Origin: Falsiroseomonas ponticola
GTDB taxonomy: Bacteria; Pseudomonadota; Alphaproteobacteria; Acetobacterales; Acetobacteraceae
DNA length: 64,000 nucleotides
Assembly: GCF_016805305.1 (NCBI RefSeq)
Contig: NZ_JAERQN010000004.1
Span: forward strand, 248,001 to 312,000
Direction: 5' to 3'
The notes under the pieces were generated by a model. The model saw only the letters and a list, made by a program, of their open reading frames with translations, did not search any database and was not told where the DNA came from. Position numbers and translations under genes: made by a program. Shown in pieces: positions 27,095-35,688 of the stretch. Within the stretch, counting starts at the first letter, position 1. Every line of letters starts with the position of its first letter.

Positions 27095-28789
27095 CTACCG
27101 CGGCGCCCGGTTCTTCGGCACGTAGGGGCGCTTCGGCCCCCGCGGCGGCCCGCGATCGTCATGCCGCGGCGGCCCGGAAGGCCGGGGCGGCGCCCGGTGC
27201 GGCGCGGGGCGGCCGAGCGGCTCCACCTTGATTCGGTCGTCCTCGTCCCCCGTCGGGCGGGCGACGGCGGCCAGGAAGCGCTCCGCGGCCCAGGGGGCGA
27301 TCTCGACCCGCGTCTCCCGGTCCAGCACATCGATGCGCCCGACCTCCCGCCGCGTCAGGTCGCCGCGGCGGCAGAGGAAGGGCAGCACCCAGCGCGGATC
27401 CGCCTGGGAATGCCGGCCGATGGACAGGCGGAACCACACACCCTCACCGCCGCCCGTGTCGCGCGGCGCGCGGGGCGCGGGCGGCGGCAGGGCGGTGATC
27501 TCCTCGGGCGCCGGCAGGGTGGAGCGCAGCGCGCGGAACAGCGCGGCCGCCACCTGTTCCGGGCTGCGTTCCGCCAGCAGCGCCTGGCCCAGCGCCACAT
27601 CATCCTCATCCGCCGCCGCATCGGCCGCGTCCCGCGCCTGCGCGGCCAGGCGTTCCCGGTCCTTGGCATGGACGTCATCGGCACTCGGCGGGCCTGACCA
27701 TTCGGCCTGGAGCCGCGCCATGGCCAGCAGCCGCTCCGCGATGCGGCGCCGCGAATGCGGCACCAGCATCACCGCCGTGCCCTTGCGCCCCGCGCGGCCC
27801 GTGCGGCCGGAGCGGTGCAGCAGCGTCTCCTTGTCCCGCGGCAGCTCGGCATGGATCACCAGGCCGAGGTCCGGCAGGTCGATCCCCCGCGCCGCCACAT
27901 CGGTCGCGACGCAGACCCGCGCGCGCCGGTCCCGCAGCGCCTGCAGCGCGCGGTTTCGCTCCGCCTGGGTCAATTCGCCAGAGAGTGCGACGGCCGAGAA
28001 GCCGCGTTCCGAGAGGCTGCCATGCAGCCGCGCCACCTGTTCCCGCGTGTTGCAGAAGACCAGCGCGCCGGAGGCCTCGAACCAGCGGAGCGCGTTGACG
28101 ACGGCCGCCTCCACCTCCCGCGGTCCCACCATCATGGCGCGATAGGCGATGTCGCCATGGCGCTCGCCCTCCGCCGTCGCGGCGATGCGCATGGCGTCCC
28201 GCTGGTAGGAGGCGGCCAGCGCCGCGATCTCCCGCGGCACGGTGGCGGAGAACATCAGCGTGCGGCGGGATTCCGGCGCCGCTTCCAGGATGGCTTCCAG
28301 ATCGTCCCGGAAGCCCATGTCCAGCATCTCATCCGCCTCATCGAGCACGGCGGCGCGGAGCTGGGACATGTCGAGCACGTTGCGCTCCACATGGTCCCGC
28401 AGCCGCCCCGGCGTGCCGACGACGATCTCGGCGCCGATGGAGAGCATGCGCCGGTCGCCGCGCACTTCCGTCCCGCCGACGCAGGCGATGACGCGGGCGC
28501 CGGTGCCGCCATAGAGCCAGGTCAGCTCATCCCGCACCTGCTGGGCGAGTTCGCGGGTCGGCGCGATGATGAGGGCGAGCGGCGCGCCGGTGCGGCGGCC
28601 TTCCAGCACATCGGCGGCCATGGCCAGGCCGAAGGCCACGGTCTTGCCGGAGCCGGTCTGGGCGGAGACGAGCAGGTCCCGCCCCTGGGTTGCGGGGTCG
28701 AGGACAGCGGCCTGGACGGGGGTGGGTTCGGCGTAGCCGCGCTCGGCCAGGGCCTGGGCGATCGGCTGGGGCAGTTCGGGAAATGGCAT
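27095..28789 (-). CDS. DEAD-box ATP-dependent RNA helicase with DbpA-type RNA-binding tail
   Basis: 564-aa helicase of the DeaD/CsdA type. Q-motif Q26, motif I AQTGSGKT (43-50), motif II LDEADEMLDMGF, motif III MFSATVP and motif VI HRSGRTGRAG are all present. The region from about residue 450 is a DbpA RNA-binding domain (VWFRLSIGRHSQADPRWVLP). The tail is basic and Pro/Arg-rich (RPAPHRAPPRPSGPP), suited to RNA contacts. Likely roles are ribosome assembly or cold adaptation. The 5' end is unusual: a 9-bp hairpin ends one base before the ATG and hides the G-rich ribosome site. Confidence 0.95.
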   Translation of the reverse strand: MPFPELPQPIAQALAERGYAEPTPVQAAVLDPATQGRDLLVSAQTGSGKTVAFGLAMAADVLEGRRTGAPLALIIAPTRELAQQVRDELTWLYGGTGARVIACVGGTEVRGDRRMLSIGAEIVVGTPGRLRDHVERNVLDMSQLRAAVLDEADEMLDMGFRDDLEAILEAAPESRRTLMFSATVPREIAALAASYQRDAMRIAATAEGERHGDIAYRAMMVGPREVEAAVVNALRWFEASGALVFCNTREQVARLHGSLSERGFSAVALSGELTQAERNRALQALRDRRARVCVATDVAARGIDLPDLGLVIHAELPRDKETLLHRSGRTGRAGRKGTAVMLVPHSRRRIAERLLAMARLQAEWSGPPSADDVHAKDRERLAAQARDAADAAADEDDVALGQALLAERSPEQVAAALFRALRSTLPAPEEITALPPPAPRAPRDTGGGEGVWFRLSIGRHSQADPRWVLPFLCRRGDLTRREVGRIDVLDRETRVEIAPWAAERFLAAVARPTGDEDDRIKVEPLGRPAPHRAPPRPSGPPRHDDRGPPRGPKRPYVPKNRAPR

Positions 28790-28790
28790 T

Positions 28791-28822
28791 GTGCGCCCCC
28801 CCTAGCGCAGAAAGGGGCGCAC
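28791..28822 (-). promoter_or_regulatory. Hairpin sequestering the helicase ribosome-binding site
   Basis: On the minus strand GTGCGCCCC (28822-28814), a 14-nt loop and GGGGCGCAC (28799-28791) make a 9-bp perfect stem. It ends one nucleotide before the helicase ATG. The G-run that must serve as Shine-Dalgarno lies in the right arm and adjoining loop, so the folded mRNA should translate poorly. Whether it regulates is inference. Confidence 0.45.
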
Positions 28823-28872
28823 CGCACGCATTACCGGAAGGCCGCGCATGGCTGCACCGCGCCACACGCTTG

Positions 28873-29838
28873 TCAGTTGAGGGCGACGCCCGCCCGCTTC
28901 GCCACATCCGTCCAGCGCGCGACCTCCGACCGCACATGCGCGGCGAAGGCCTCCGGCGCCAGGGCGGCCATGGAGGCACCGCCGGCTTCCAGCACGCGCT
29001 GGTATTGCGGCTCCGCCATCGCCCGGTTGACGGCGGCGTTGATGGTGGCGGTCAGCGCCGGGGGCAGGCGGGCGGGCGCGAAGACCCCCCACCAGACGCC
29101 GGTGACGTAGTCGATCCCCGTCGCCTCCCGCACCGTCGGCACATCCGGCATGCGGGCGTCACGCTCGGCGGAGGCGGTGGCGAGGAGGCGAAGCTGCCCG
29201 GCCTCGATCAGCCCGCGGGCGGAGGCGAGGGTCGTCACCACCAGGTCGATGCGCCCGGCGGCGGCATCGGTCTGCGCCTCCGTGATGCCGCGATAGGCCA
29301 CGGCCTCCATGTCCAGATTGGCCGCCATTTTGAGCAGTTCGGTCGCGAAAAAGGAGGTATCGCCGGGGCCGGCGCCGCCGAAGCGCAGCATCCCGGGCCG
29401 TTCGCGCGCGATCCGCACCAGATCCGCCATGGTGCGGGCCGGGCTGTCCTTGCCGACGGTCACGATCATCGGCGCCACGGCGGCCTGGGCGATGGGGGTG
29501 AAGTCCGCCACGGGGTCATAGGGCAGGCGCTGCACGGCGGCGTTCGTCGTGAGCGACGACGACATGAAGAGCAGCGTGTAGCCATCCGGCGCCGATTTCG
29601 CGACCTGGTCCGCGCCGATCGCGCCCCCTGCCCCGCCCCGGTTCTCGACCACGAAGGGTTGCCCGAGTTGCGCGCCCAGCCGTTCGCACAGCGCGCGGCC
29701 CAGCACGTCATTGCTCCCGCCCGGCGGGAAGGGCACCACCATGCGCACGGCGCGGGTGGGCCAGGCCGGCTGCGCTGCCGCGATCCCCGGCAGCGCGCCC
29801 AGCGCGGCGGCGGTCAGCAACGTCCTGCGATCCATCAT
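28873..29838 (-). CDS. Bug-family (TctC-like) transporter binding protein
   Basis: 321-aa periplasmic protein. Two ATG codons in tandem open a Tat-like signal (DRRTLLTAAALGALPG) ending at AAA. Bug motifs are WPTRAVRMVVPFPPGG, VENRGGAGGAIG, APDGYTLLF and AYRGITEAQTDAAAG. GGAG lies 7 nt before the first ATG, which overlaps the amidase stop (ATGA). It is the last of five tightly coupled genes starting with the CoA-transferase and is presumably the periplasmic receptor for that pathway's substrate. Confidence 0.95.
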   Translation of the reverse strand: MMDRRTLLTAAALGALPGIAAAQPAWPTRAVRMVVPFPPGGSNDVLGRALCERLGAQLGQPFVVENRGGAGGAIGADQVAKSAPDGYTLLFMSSSLTTNAAVQRLPYDPVADFTPIAQAAVAPMIVTVGKDSPARTMADLVRIARERPGMLRFGGAGPGDTSFFATELLKMAANLDMEAVAYRGITEAQTDAAAGRIDLVVTTLASARGLIEAGQLRLLATASAERDARMPDVPTVREATGIDYVTGVWWGVFAPARLPPALTATINAAVNRAMAEPQYQRVLEAGGASMAALAPEAFAAHVRSEVARWTDVAKRAGVALN

Positions 29839-31256
29839 GCGGCGTCTCCGTCGATGCGTGCCGGCAGCCCCGGCGTGAAGGACCAGCCCAGCGCGGCCGA
29901 GAGCCCGGCGCCGAGCGAGAGCAGCCGTGCCTCCCCGAAGGGCCGCCCGACCAGCTGCGCCGCGACGGGCATGCCGTTGCGGTCGAGCCCGATCGGCACC
30001 GTGAGCACGGGCAGGCCGAGATAGGAGAAGGGGCGCGTCCAGCTGGTCAGCGCCGCCACCACGGGGAAGACGCGGCCCGCGCCTTCCATATCGGCCTCGA
30101 TCCGCGTCGGCACGGGGATCGGGATGGCGGGGCAGATCAGCGCATCGGCATCGGCCATGACGGTCTGGAGAAAATCCTCCAGCATCCGGGCGCGGAGCGC
30201 GAGCGATTCCAGGTAGCGCTGGGCCGGGATGTGCAGGCCGGGTTCCGTCCGTGAATGCACGGCGGTGGAATAGTCGCCGCCCTGCGTCGCCATCCAGTGG
30301 CCGTGCAGCGTGGAGGCCTCGACCTTGGAGAGCACGTCGCCCAGCGCATCGCAGGCCGCGAATTGCGGGAAGGGACGGCGCGCGACGGGGCCGTGGAGCT
30401 CGGCCGCGACGCGCAGCAGGTCCTCGATACGCGCGGCGATGTCGGCATCCATCGGCCCGGGATCGGCGAGCGTGACGAGGCGCGAGCCCGCCGCCGCGGT
30501 CGCGATCCGCGCGGCATAATCGGGCACCGGCGCATCGAGCGCGGTCGGGTCCCGCGGGTCCGGCCCGGCCAGCGCGCCGAGCATCAGTGCCGCATCCTCC
30601 GCCGTCCGCGTCATCGGCCCGACGCAGTCGAGGCTGTGCGCCCGCGGGAAGCAGCCGGCGCGGCTGACGCGGCCATAGGTCGGCTTCAGCCCGAACAGCC
30701 CCTGCATGGCCGCGGGCAGGCGGATGGACCCCCCGGTATCCGACCCCAGCGCCCCATAGACCGCGCCGGACGCCACCGCGGAGCCGGAGCCGGAGGACGA
30801 CCCGCCGGAGATGCGATCCGCGTCCCAGGCATTCGTGCAATCCCCGAGATGCGGGTTCTGCCCCGTCGGCCCCGCCACGAACTCGTTCAGGTTCAGCCGC
30901 CCGAGATCGACCGCGCCCGCTGCTTCCAGCCGCGACAGCGCCGTCGCATCCCGCGCACCCGGCGCGCTGTCCGCCAGCAGCTTCGACCCCACGCCCATGG
31001 CGGCGCCCGCACGCTCGAAGCAATCCTTATGCGCAAGCGGCACGCCATGCAGCGGGCCGCGGAGGCGCCCCGCGCGCAGTTCCGCATCCAGCGCCCGCGC
31101 CTGGTCCAGCGCGCGATCCGCGAGAATCTCGACGAAGGCGTTGGTGACGGGCTGCACCGTCTCCGCCTGCTCGATGGCGGCAAGCGTCACTTCCAGGCAG
31201 CTCACCTGCCGCGCGCGAATGGCGGCGGCAATCTGCGCCAGCGTCAGCTCAAGCAT
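29835..31256 (-). CDS. Amidase (amidase-signature family, GatA/AtzE-like)
   Basis: 473-aa amidase with the Ser-cisSer-Lys triad K77 (PLAHKDCFE), S153 (ISGGSSSGSG) and S177 (SDTGGSIRLPA). The rest is collinear with GatA/AtzE-type enzymes, including RVSRAGCFPRAHSLDCVGPM. Its start lies inside the end of the 69-aa gene (8-nt overlap), an arrangement that ties it to that small protein. In the pathway inferred for this operon it would remove an amide nitrogen before or after CoA activation. Substrate unknown. Confidence 0.93.
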   Translation of the reverse strand: MLELTLAQIAAAIRARQVSCLEVTLAAIEQAETVQPVTNAFVEILADRALDQARALDAELRAGRLRGPLHGVPLAHKDCFERAGAAMGVGSKLLADSAPGARDATALSRLEAAGAVDLGRLNLNEFVAGPTGQNPHLGDCTNAWDADRISGGSSSGSGSAVASGAVYGALGSDTGGSIRLPAAMQGLFGLKPTYGRVSRAGCFPRAHSLDCVGPMTRTAEDAALMLGALAGPDPRDPTALDAPVPDYAARIATAAAGSRLVTLADPGPMDADIAARIEDLLRVAAELHGPVARRPFPQFAACDALGDVLSKVEASTLHGHWMATQGGDYSTAVHSRTEPGLHIPAQRYLESLALRARMLEDFLQTVMADADALICPAIPIPVPTRIEADMEGAGRVFPVVAALTSWTRPFSYLGLPVLTVPIGLDRNGMPVAAQLVGRPFGEARLLSLGAGLSAALGWSFTPGLPARIDGDAA

Positions 31257-31458
31257 TGGCGGGATCGGCGTTGCGCAGCAGCGCCGCCGGGAAATCCGCA
31301 GGCTGGTCGCTGAAATGCAGCGCCGGGCGGGCGAGGTCCCGCACCGCCTTGTTCAGCCGCACCACCTCCCGCGCCACGGCCTCCGCGCCGGCGCGGCTTT
31401 CGATCCCGTGCAACTCGCGCACGGAAATCCCGACCAGCCGCGCGATCTCCTCGCTCAT
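31249..31458 (-). CDS. Small protein, possible GatC/AtzG-like amidase partner
   Basis: 69-aa cytoplasmic protein I do not recognise by sequence. It has an N-terminal helical stretch (MSEEIARLVGISVRELHGIE), a second helix with alternating charges (REVVRLNKAVRDLARPAL), then an extended tail with HFSDQPADFPAALL. Size, helix-helix-tail layout and position directly before an amidase gene resemble GatC and AtzG, which clamp amidase partners. The start overlaps the CitE-like gene (ATGA), and its end overlaps the amidase start by 8 nt. That context makes it a real gene; the function is inference. Confidence 0.72.
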   Translation of the reverse strand: MSEEIARLVGISVRELHGIESRAGAEAVAREVVRLNKAVRDLARPALHFSDQPADFPAALLRNADPANA

Positions 31459-32291
31459 GATGCCAGCGCGAGGATGCGGCGCGCGCGGATCAGGATGGGC
31501 TCATCCACCATCATGCCATCCACGGTGAAGGACCCGCGCCCGTCCCGCGCCGCCTCCTCCGCCGCCGCCAGCTGCCGCCGCGCCAGGTCCACCTCCTTCT
31601 CGGAGGGCGAGAAGCCCGCATTCAGCACCGGCACCAGCGCCGGATGGATGCAGGTGGCGCCCACGAAGCCGGAACGCTTGGAGCGCGCGACCAGGTCGCG
31701 GATGCGATCCGCATCCCGGTAATCCGCGACGGTGCCGAGCGTGCCGAGCGGCGCCACCCCCGCCGCCACCGCGGCCAGCACCATCTGCCGCTTGGCCAGC
31801 ACGATGAGGTCGTCGTCGGAGGCAGCGTTGCATTCCAGCGCCAGGTCCTCCGCCCCCACCAGCAGCCCCGCCACCATGGACGACGCGCGCGCGATCGCTT
31901 CCATCTGCGGCAACGCGGCCGCGGTCTCGATCATCGGCACGATCACCATCTTCTGCCGCGCCTCGGCCAGCACCTCCGCCGCCAGGCGCACATGGTCGGG
32001 TCCCAGGCACTTGGTCAGCAGGATTCCATGCGCGCCCGCTTCCGCCGCCGCTTCCATGTCCGGCACGGCGAGCTTCAGCGGGCGGTTGATGCGCACCAGC
32101 ACATCGGCGCCGCCGGAGGCCGCCATCGGCACCGCATCCTTCAGCGCGGCGCGGGCTTCCAGCTTGCGGTCATGCGGCACGCTGTCCTCGACATCCAGCA
32201 CCACCGCATCGGCGCCGGCACCCGGCGCCTTGGCGACGAAGCGCGGCACATTGGCGGGGACATACAGCATGGAACGCCAGACGCGGGTCAT
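31455..32291 (-). CDS. CitE-like CoA ester lyase (HpcH/HpaI family)
   Basis: 278-aa TIM-barrel enzyme of the citrate lyase beta/malyl-CoA lyase group. Family motifs are WRSMLYVPANVPRF, AVVLDVEDSVPHDRK (metal and CoA site), VLVRINRP and PMIETAAALPQM with its metal Glu. GVGAEDLALE is replaced by LLVGAEDLALE. It probably cleaves a 3-hydroxyacyl-CoA to acetyl-CoA plus a 2-oxo acid, or the reverse. It follows the CoA-transferase gene with a 1-nt TGATG overlap, so activation and cleavage are coupled genetically. It is not part of a citrate lyase operon: no citDF genes are present. Confidence 0.93.
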   Translation of the reverse strand: MTRVWRSMLYVPANVPRFVAKAPGAGADAVVLDVEDSVPHDRKLEARAALKDAVPMAASGGADVLVRINRPLKLAVPDMEAAAEAGAHGILLTKCLGPDHVRLAAEVLAEARQKMVIVPMIETAAALPQMEAIARASSMVAGLLVGAEDLALECNAASDDDLIVLAKRQMVLAAVAAGVAPLGTLGTVADYRDADRIRDLVARSKRSGFVGATCIHPALVPVLNAGFSPSEKEVDLARRQLAAAEEAARDGRGSFTVDGMMVDEPILIRARRILALAS

Positions 32292-33550
32292 CAGACAATC
32301 TCTCCGTGCAGGATCACGCCGGCGGCACGCAGCCGCGCGACTTCGGCCTCGCCCAGCAGGGGCACCAGCAGCGCATCATTGTCCTGGCCCAGCCGCGGCG
32401 CCGGATTGCGCAGGATGCCCGGCGTGGCCGACAGGCGCGGCACCTCCCCATGCATGGGCAGCCAGCCATCCGGCATCTCGGCGTCCGGCACCTCGATCAG
32501 CGCCTCCCGCTGCGCGGCGTAGTCGTCGGCATCGATATCCTCGACATCCATGATGGGGCCGATGGTGACGCCGTCGCGGTCGAATTTCTGCAGAGCCTCC
32601 TCCCGCGTCATCAGCGCGATAGCGTCGCGGATCACGCCGTCGATGGCCTCGATGTGCCTGAGGCGATCGGGGTTGGTGCGGAAGCGCGGGTCGTCAACCA
32701 GCTCGGGCCGCCCGATGCTCTGCATCAGGCGCACGAAGACCGCCTGGGTGGAGGTGGACAGGCTGAGCCAGCCGCCATCCTTCGTGCGATAGGCGTTGCG
32801 CGGCGCGGTGTTGGTGCTGCGGCTGCCCGTGCGTGGCTTCTTGCGGCCCATGATCCGCCAGTTGGCCATCTGCGGTTCCAGCACCGCGAAGATCGGCTCG
32901 AACAGCGAGAGGTCGATGACCTGCCCCTGCCCCGTCCTCTCCGCGTGATGCAGCGCGATCATGGCGGCGGAGGCGCCGTAGAGGCCCGCATAGGCATCCG
33001 CCATGAACATCGGCGGCAGCACCGGCTCCCGATCCTCGAAGCCGTTGATGGCGGCGAAGCCGGAATAGCCCTCCACCAGCGTGCCGAAACCGCCCTTGTG
33101 GCGGTACGGCCCCGTCTGCCCCCAGCCGGAGACGCGGACGATGACGAGCTTCGGGTTAATGGCCAGCAGCGTCTCCGGCGCCAGGCCCATCGCCTCCAGC
33201 GTGCCGGGTTTGAAGCTCTCGACGAAGATGGAGGCGGTGGCGGCCAGGCGCTTCACCACCTCGATCGCGTCGGGGTTGCGCAGGTCCATGCAGGTGCTGC
33301 GCTTGTTGCGGCACCAGGTCTTCCACGCCGTCTCCACGCCGTCGACCTTCCAGGCCCGCAGGCTGTCGCCCGCCGGCGGCTCCACCTTCACCACCTCCGC
33401 CCCGTGATCGGCCAGCACCTTGGTCAGCATGTTGCCGGCGACGAGCCGCGCCAGGTCCACCACGCGCAGCCCATCCAGCGCGCCCTTCGCCGCCGGGTCG
33501 AAGTCACGCCGCCGCTTGCTGGATCGCGGCTTCGAAGGGGTATCGCCCAC
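32291..33550 (-). CDS. CaiB/BaiF family (class III) CoA-transferase
   Basis: 419-aa CoA-transferase. The catalytic Asp is D185 in PPMFMADAYAGLYGASAA. Other features are GLRVVDLARLVAGNMLTKVLADHGAEVVKVEPP, in part, and NKRSTCMDLRNPDAIE. It moves CoA from a donor acyl-CoA to a free carboxylic acid. A basic head of about 18 residues (SKPRSSKRRRDFDP) precedes the domain. The start is GTG. First gene of a five-gene operon (CoA-transferase, lyase, small protein, amidase, Bug protein) with a GntR-type palindrome in its promoter region. Confidence 0.94.
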   Translation of the reverse strand: MGDTPSKPRSSKRRRDFDPAAKGALDGLRVVDLARLVAGNMLTKVLADHGAEVVKVEPPAGDSLRAWKVDGVETAWKTWCRNKRSTCMDLRNPDAIEVVKRLAATASIFVESFKPGTLEAMGLAPETLLAINPKLVIVRVSGWGQTGPYRHKGGFGTLVEGYSGFAAINGFEDREPVLPPMFMADAYAGLYGASAAMIALHHAERTGQGQVIDLSLFEPIFAVLEPQMANWRIMGRKKPRTGSRSTNTAPRNAYRTKDGGWLSLSTSTQAVFVRLMQSIGRPELVDDPRFRTNPDRLRHIEAIDGVIRDAIALMTREEALQKFDRDGVTIGPIMDVEDIDADDYAAQREALIEVPDAEMPDGWLPMHGEVPRLSATPGILRNPAPRLGQDNDALLVPLLGEAEVARLRAAGVILHGEIV

Positions 33551-33572
33551 TGACAGGCCTTCGGATAGGGTG

Positions 33573-33586
33573 GTTGTCCGTACAAC
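33573..33586. promoter_or_regulatory. GntR-type operator 1
   Basis: GTTGTCCGTACAAC is a 14-bp palindrome with a single mismatched base pair at the centre. It lies 23 nt from the CoA-transferase start (-) and 40 nt from the PuuE-like gene (+), so one site could control both. An almost identical perfect palindrome lies at 35696-35707, next to the operon that encodes a GntR regulator. I found no third palindromic copy in the window. Confidence 0.6.
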
Positions 33587-33625
33587 GGTAGGCGCGGCCC
33601 CTCACGGGGTCAATGCGAGGGCAGG

Positions 33626-34552
33626 ATGCACTACGAGGTGAAGCGCGACTTCGTCGGCTATGGCCGCCACACGCCCGATCCGCGCTGGCCGGATGGCGCG
33701 CGCATCGCCGTGAACTTCGTCCTGAATGTCGAGGAAGGCTCCGAACCCTCCGTGCAGGATGGCGAGGGCTTCACCGAGAACAACCTGACCGAAGCCGCCG
33801 CCCGCGCGCAGATTCCCCGCGGCCGCGACCTGGCGGCGGAGGGCATGTTCGAATACGGCAGCCGCGCCGGCTTCTGGCGCATCCTCCGCGCCTTCGAGGA
33901 ACGGAAGCTCCCCCTCACCTTCTTCGCCTGCGCCCTGGCGCTGGAACGCAACCGGCCGATCGCGGAGGCGATCCGCGACAGCGGCATGGACATCTGCAGC
34001 CATGGCTGGCGCTGGGTGAAGCATTACGAGATGGACGAAGCGGAGGAACGGTCGCAGATCGCCCGCGCCGTCGCGAGCTTCAAGGCCACCACGGGCATGA
34101 CGCCGGAAGGCTGGTATTGCCGCTACGGACCCAGCGTGAACACGCGCCGCCTGGTGGCGGAGCATGGCGGCTTCCTCTACGACAGCGACTATTACGGCGA
34201 CGAATTGCCGCATTGGGTGACAGTGCAAGGCAACCCGCATCTCGTCGTGCCCTACACCATGACGACGAATGACGCGCGCCACTTCGGCGCGGCGACCACC
34301 TCCGACGACTGGTTCCATTTCTGCCGCGACCATTTCGACGTGCTCTACGCCGAAGGCGCGGTGGGGCGGCCGGTGATGATGTCGGTCGGCCTGCATTCCC
34401 GCATCACCGGCCAGCCCGCCCGCGCCGCCGGCCTGCATCGCCTGCTGGACCACATGGCAGCGAAGCCGGGCGTCTGGATCACGCGGCGGATCGACATCGC
34501 CCGCCACTGGGTCCAGACGCATCCCTATCCCGGCCGCGGCCTGAACGAGTAA
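33626..34552 (+). CDS. PuuE-like polysaccharide-deacetylase-fold hydrolase (allantoinase/imidase type)
   Basis: 308-aa enzyme of the NodB/PuuE fold. N-terminus YEVKRDFVGYGRHTPDPRWP and FEYGSRAGFWRILRAFEE match the metal-poor allantoinase PuuE and related cyclic-imide hydrolases rather than chitin or peptidoglycan deacetylases. ICSHGWRW corresponds to the deacetylase HxxxH region in altered form, and GWYCRYGPSVNTRRL follows. No signal peptide is present, which argues for a cytoplasmic small-molecule substrate. It diverges from the CoA-transferase operon across operator 1. Ring opening of a cyclic ureide or imide is the best guess; the natural substrate is unknown. Confidence 0.85.
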   Translation: MHYEVKRDFVGYGRHTPDPRWPDGARIAVNFVLNVEEGSEPSVQDGEGFTENNLTEAAARAQIPRGRDLAAEGMFEYGSRAGFWRILRAFEERKLPLTFFACALALERNRPIAEAIRDSGMDICSHGWRWVKHYEMDEAEERSQIARAVASFKATTGMTPEGWYCRYGPSVNTRRLVAEHGGFLYDSDYYGDELPHWVTVQGNPHLVVPYTMTTNDARHFGAATTSDDWFHFCRDHFDVLYAEGAVGRPVMMSVGLHSRITGQPARAAGLHRLLDHMAAKPGVWITRRIDIARHWVQTHPYPGRGLNE

Positions 34553-34578
34553 GGGCTTTGCCCGCCCTCAAGCGCCGG

Positions 34579-34660
34579 GCGCGCGCTCCGCGCGCTTGGC
34601 TCGCCGCATAAGCGGCGGGCCGCGTTCGCGGCCTCGGTCGCCGGGGGCGACCGCCTTTCT
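34579..34660. repeat. Tandem array of four perfect hairpins
   Basis: Four different stem-loops follow each other almost without gaps: GCGCGCG-CTC-CGCGCGC (34579-34595), CGCCGC-ATAA-GCGGCG (34602-34617), GGCCGCG-TT-CGCGGCC (34618-34633) and CGGTCGCC-GGG-GGCGACCG (34635-34653), the last followed by CCTTTCT. They fill the gap between convergent genes. The last hairpin could end the plus-strand gene, but the whole looks like a dispersed palindromic intergenic element or a multi-hairpin terminator. Confidence 0.6.
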
Positions 34661-35628
34661 CAATCCGGCCGGATGTTCGCTTCCCGGATCACCCGGGTCC
34701 AGCGCGCGCGGTCACGCTCGATCAGCGCGCCGAAGGCCGCCGGCGTCATCGGCGCGGGATCGGAACCCTGCGCCAGCAGCTTCTCGCGGAAGGCAGGGCG
34801 GGCCAGCAGCGCGTTGATCTCGCTGTTCACGCGCTCGATCATCGCGGCCGGCGTGCCGGTCGGCGCCGCGATGCCGTACCAGCCCGTGGCCTCGTAGCCC
34901 GGCACGCCCGATTCCGCGACGGTCGGGATCTCCGGCAGCGCCTGGTTGCGCGTGGCCGTCGTCACCGCCAGCGCCCGCACGCGGCCTTCCCGCACATGCG
35001 GCAGCGCCAGCGGCAAGGTGTCGCACAGGATCTGCACGCGCCCCGCGATGGTGTCCGTCATGGCCGGCCCGCCGCCGCGATAGGGGATGTGCTGGATATC
35101 CACGCCCGCCATCTGCTTCAGCAATTCGCCGAACAGGTGCTGCGCCGTGCCGTTGCCACCGCTGGCGTAGGACAGCGCGCCGGGCTGCGCCTTGGCCAGC
35201 GCCAGCAGCTCCGTCATCGTCCGTGCCGGCACCGCGGCGTTCACGATGAAGATGGAGGGCACGATCGCCACCATCGCAACAGGTGTCAGGTCCCGCGACG
35301 GGTCGATGTTCAGCCTGAACAGGCCGGGATTGATCGCGAAGGGACCCGTGCTGGCCAGCAGGAAGGTATAGCCATCCGGCGTGCTGCGCGCCGCATGCTC
35401 CGTGCCGATGGCGCCGCCGGCGCCCACGCGATTCTCGACGAAGACGGTCTGGCGCAGGGCGCCGGACAATTCCTCCGCCACCATCCGCGCCGTCAGGTCC
35501 GCGGCGCCGCCGGGCGGAAAGGGGGAGACGATCCGCACCTGGCGGTTGGGCCAATCGCTGCCCTGTGCCAGCGCCGGCAGGGAAAGCCCCGCCATGCCGC
35601 CGGCCAGCACCGTCCTGCGTCGCATCAT
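34660..35628 (-). CDS. Bug-family (TctC-like) transporter binding protein
   Basis: 322-aa periplasmic protein with a short Tat-like signal (MMRRRTVLAGGMAG, cleavage near ALA). It shows WPNRQVRIVSPFPPGG, VENRVGAGGAIG, TPDGYTFLL and HIPYRGGGPAMTD. It is transcribed alone from the operator-2 region, divergent from the isochorismatase/GntR operon. With the Bug protein at 28873-29838 it gives this regulon two receptors, perhaps for substrate and a related compound. No dedicated permease is encoded nearby. Confidence 0.95.
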   Translation of the reverse strand: MMRRRTVLAGGMAGLSLPALAQGSDWPNRQVRIVSPFPPGGAADLTARMVAEELSGALRQTVFVENRVGAGGAIGTEHAARSTPDGYTFLLASTGPFAINPGLFRLNIDPSRDLTPVAMVAIVPSIFIVNAAVPARTMTELLALAKAQPGALSYASGGNGTAQHLFGELLKQMAGVDIQHIPYRGGGPAMTDTIAGRVQILCDTLPLALPHVREGRVRALAVTTATRNQALPEIPTVAESGVPGYEATGWYGIAAPTGTPAAMIERVNSEINALLARPAFREKLLAQGSDPAPMTPAAFGALIERDRARWTRVIREANIRPD

Positions 35629-35688
35629 CGGTCCGTTTCCCTCGGCTGATGTCCGGATGCGCCGCTCGCGATGCGCGGCGCCCTCGGT

